Shown here: piece after piece, positions 63,675 to 64,000 of the stretch | Position numbering within the stretch: position 1 is the first letter of the stretch | How the letters are laid out: the number at the start of each line of letters is the position of its first letter | Assembly (NCBI GenBank): GCA_018372435.1 | Contig: JAHAJA010000005.1 | Span: forward strand, 1-64,000 | Length of the DNA: 64,000 bases | Direction: 5' to 3' | Source of the DNA: Clostridiales bacterium | GTDB lineage: Bacteria; Bacillota; Clostridia; Lachnospirales; Lachnospiraceae | The notes under the pieces: generated by a model | What the model saw: the letters and a program-made list of their open reading frames with translations, nothing else | What the model was told of the DNA's origin: nothing | The model's database searches: none | Position numbers and translations under genes: made by a program

Positions 63675-64000
63675 ATGAAGCCGTTTCGTATTATAGATTA
63701 TATAAAACTTAGAATTCCTTTTTTCTTGCTGTTGACACTTACCTGTTTTCTATTCCCTTTCCTTCAATATTTATATGGATACAAGGTGGAGGCGGCTTGG
63801 TATTGTGTGGAGATTGAGTTATTTGTTGCTCTGATAATTATCTGTATCGATTATAGAATTCAGAAGATGAAATACTCGAAGTTGCTAGAGCGTTATTCCA
63901 ATATATCAGTCTATGAAACCCAGGTGATAACTCCAAGTAACTGTATGGAAGAGGGATATGAGTGGATTATTAAATCCCTTCAAGAAAAGGCAAAAGAGTC
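63675..64000 (+). CDS. BceS-type sensor histidine kinase, 5' part (truncated by window end)
   Basis: The frame opens at ATG 63675 and is still open at 64000. The first 108 residues show two membrane segments (about 17-33 and 42-62) and the short loop between them. MKYSKLLERYSN follows, the layout of intramembrane-sensing BceS kinases without a large extracellular domain. The AAGGAG at 63656-63661 is about 14 bp away, a little long. The catalytic part lies beyond the window. It pairs with the regulator at 62802. Confidence 0.8.
   Translation, partial: MKPFRIIDYIKLRIPFFLLLTLTCFLFPFLQYLYGYKVEAAWYCVEIELFVALIIICIDYRIQKMKYSKLLERYSNISVYETQVITPSNCMEEGYEWIIKSLQEKAKE

Overview
The window looks like the chromosome of a low-GC, Gram-positive, spore-forming anaerobe of the Lachnospiraceae, close to Lachnoclostridium (Clostridium) phytofermentans. 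This is an inference from the AT-rich DNA, strong GGAGG-type ribosome binding sites, desulfoferrodoxin plus ferritin, a secreted family-81 glucanase, YtaF, and VanR/Bce-type two-component systems. No species assignment could be tested here.

Bases 1-16443 are accessory DNA. A tRNA-Gly(GCC) gene at 202-273 is followed by four more direct copies of its 3' end, at about 2744, 4628, 5363 and 8212. They divide the region into eroded modules. Two different tyrosine-recombinase pseudogenes lie on the minus strand in the first two modules. The cargo is mostly single genes: GNAT acetyltransferases, a CHAP-like peptidase, a ParB-like/HEAT-like protein, and broken cyclase-like and DUF89 genes. From 8235 to 16443 the same kind of cargo continues without a further recognisable att copy: GNATs, a DUF3788 protein, a P-loop kinase, DJ-1/PfpI, a nucleoside phosphorylase, an aminoglycoside-nucleotidyltransferase-like protein and SMI1/KNR4.

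Bases 16480-20221 hold an FMN-riboswitch-controlled riboflavin operon (ribD-ribE-ribBA-ribH). Then come a TetR regulator, an Old-Yellow-Enzyme/FAD reductase with a candidate operator, desulfoferrodoxin and ferritin, and a 1566-residue secreted GH81 beta-1,3-glucanase with four discoidin-type domains. Next are aroA, an epoxyqueuosine-reductase-like ferredoxin with a cysteine-rich small protein, an SPL-like radical SAM protein, a methyltransferase and signal peptidase I.

Bases 35428-40430 form a two-component/ABC peptide-sensing module whose histidine kinase is frameshifted. Two secreted proteins follow (a Big_2 repeat protein and an M14 carboxypeptidase), then GNAT, Nudix-like, pyrC and pyrF. 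After these comes a Fur-type-box-preceded iron-siderophore importer in the order permease-permease-ATPase-binding protein.

The right end carries a Ca2+-type P-ATPase, ytaF, truA (with an altered catalytic residue), a zinc-ribbon membrane protein, a DedA protein, an L,D-transpeptidase with Ig-like domains, tgt-yajC, a sugar nucleotidyltransferase and the start of a BceRS-type two-component system that runs off the window. Most transcription units end in clear Rho-independent hairpins. Several additional long hairpins and inverted repeats have no assigned function and are listed as findings.
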